Shown here: positions 5,404 to 5,828 of the stretch, piece by piece | Numbering within the stretch: position 1 is the stretch's first letter | Layout: each line of letters starts with the position of its first letter | NCBI GenBank assembly: GCA_003661105.1 | Contig: QMVM01000135.1 | Location: 1 to 5,828 of the forward strand | Length of the DNA: 5,828 nt | Source of the DNA: Methanosarcinales archaeon | GTDB taxonomy: Archaea > Halobacteriota > Methanosarcinia > Methanosarcinales > Methanogasteraceae | Direction: 5' to 3' | The notes under the pieces: generated by a model | Databases searched by the model: none | Seen by the model: the letters and a program-made list of their open reading frames with translations, nothing else | Told to the model about the DNA's origin: nothing | Made by a program: the position numbers and the translations under genes

Positions 5404-5828
5404 AAGGCACCCCGCCCAGCAGTTTTGTTGCCAGTGGTTCAAATATATGCTCGATCGGATAGCCCGAGAAGAATCCGAAGTATATGCAGAGGATACCCAG
5501 TATCACCATCGGAATCAGCATCGTTAGCGGTGCCTCGTCTCGTTTGATGTTCTCGATCTCGTGCGGGTGTCCGAACCAGATGTTGTCAAATATCCTCCAG
5601 AAGTAGACGATGTTGAGCAGACTCGATACAAGGATAACTGCTACGAAGATCCACTGATTTGCTTCTATTGATCCGAGCGCAAGATACCACTTGCTTGTAA
5701 ACCCCACGGTTCCGGGAACTCCGATCATCGAGAGGGCAGCTATCAAAAAGACAACCGTCGTGACAGGCATCTTCTTTCCGAGCCCCTGGAACTGGTATAT
5801 GTTTCTGATATCGGTCTTGTAGAATACC
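5402..5828 (-). CDS. MrpD/NuoM-like antiporter subunit, C-terminal part
   Basis: The frame is open from the right edge to a TGA at 5404-5402, giving 141 visible residues of a gene whose 5' end lies outside the window. An internal ATG at 5770 is not the start: the residues before it (TDIRNIYQFQGLGKK) continue the family pattern in which a loop ending GLGKKMP leads into helix 11. The stretch AALSMIGVPGTVGFTSKWYLALGS holds the helix-12 lysine (codon at 5692-5690). Further hydrophobic segments follow (IFVAVILVSSLLNIVYFW; APLTMLIPMVILGILCIYFG), ending in a short tail. This matches the C-terminal third of MrpD-type subunits, and it is a distinct paralogue of the 495-residue protein, whose equivalent reads MPPVGGYVTKWFLLLGA. 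It is the first visible gene of the minus-strand operon. Confidence 0.9.
   Translation of the reverse strand, partial: VFYKTDIRNIYQFQGLGKKMPVTTVVFLIAALSMIGVPGTVGFTSKWYLALGSIEANQWIFVAVILVSSLLNIVYFWRIFDNIWFGHPHEIENIKRDEAPLTMLIPMVILGILCIYFGFFSGYPIEHIFEPLATKLLGGVP

Noticed and set aside
5392..5442. Longer start for the 495-residue subunit
   Set aside because: It would overlap the upstream gene by about 40 bases and bypass the strong ribosome binding site; the added residues do not look like a membrane protein N-terminus.

Overview
The window looks archaeal, probably from an anaerobic, methanogen- or methanotroph-related lineage. The grounds are a TumE-family toxin-like gene of archaeal type, GGAGGTGAT-like ribosome binding sites, and one BRE/TATA-like promoter with a possibly leaderless gene. 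The lineage is an inference; no rRNA or marker gene is present.

Right two thirds (about 1618-5828, minus strand): the 3' end of an Mrp-type cation/proton antiporter operon. In transcription order it holds the C-terminal part of one MrpD/NuoM-like subunit (it enters from the right edge), a complete 495-residue MrpD-like subunit, a 108-residue two-helix membrane protein with a His-rich loop, and a 655-residue MrpD/NuoL-like subunit with a long C-terminal extension. The genes are 2-10 bases apart or overlap by 11, each has a clear ribosome binding site, and they must be one transcript. Together they should form part of a membrane complex that exchanges Na+ for H+ or couples ion flow to a redox partner. 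The small subunits usual for such operons (E, F, G, B, C) would lie beyond the right edge.

Left third (1-1617): a patchwork. It starts with the 3' part of a TumE-family toxin-like gene (plus strand). About 280 bases follow without an intact gene, holding three 12-base tandem repeats, a broken winged-helix C-terminus on the minus strand, and one clear and one weaker copy of the 3' end of the 655-residue antiporter gene. Next comes a strikingly AT-rich 297-codon plus-strand gene of unknown function, convergent with the antiporter operon.

The most interesting structure is that the AT-rich orphan gene sits between two same-direction copies (573-604 and 1631-1668) of the last codons of the antiporter gene, with a likely third, more diverged copy at 382-418. 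This looks like repeated insertion at the 3' end of the gene, or a dispersed repeat that overlaps it. The presence of a toxin-like gene, a regulator fragment and an orphan gene suggests a small accessory or defence-type island. No integrase, transposase, tRNA, rRNA or CRISPR array is visible.
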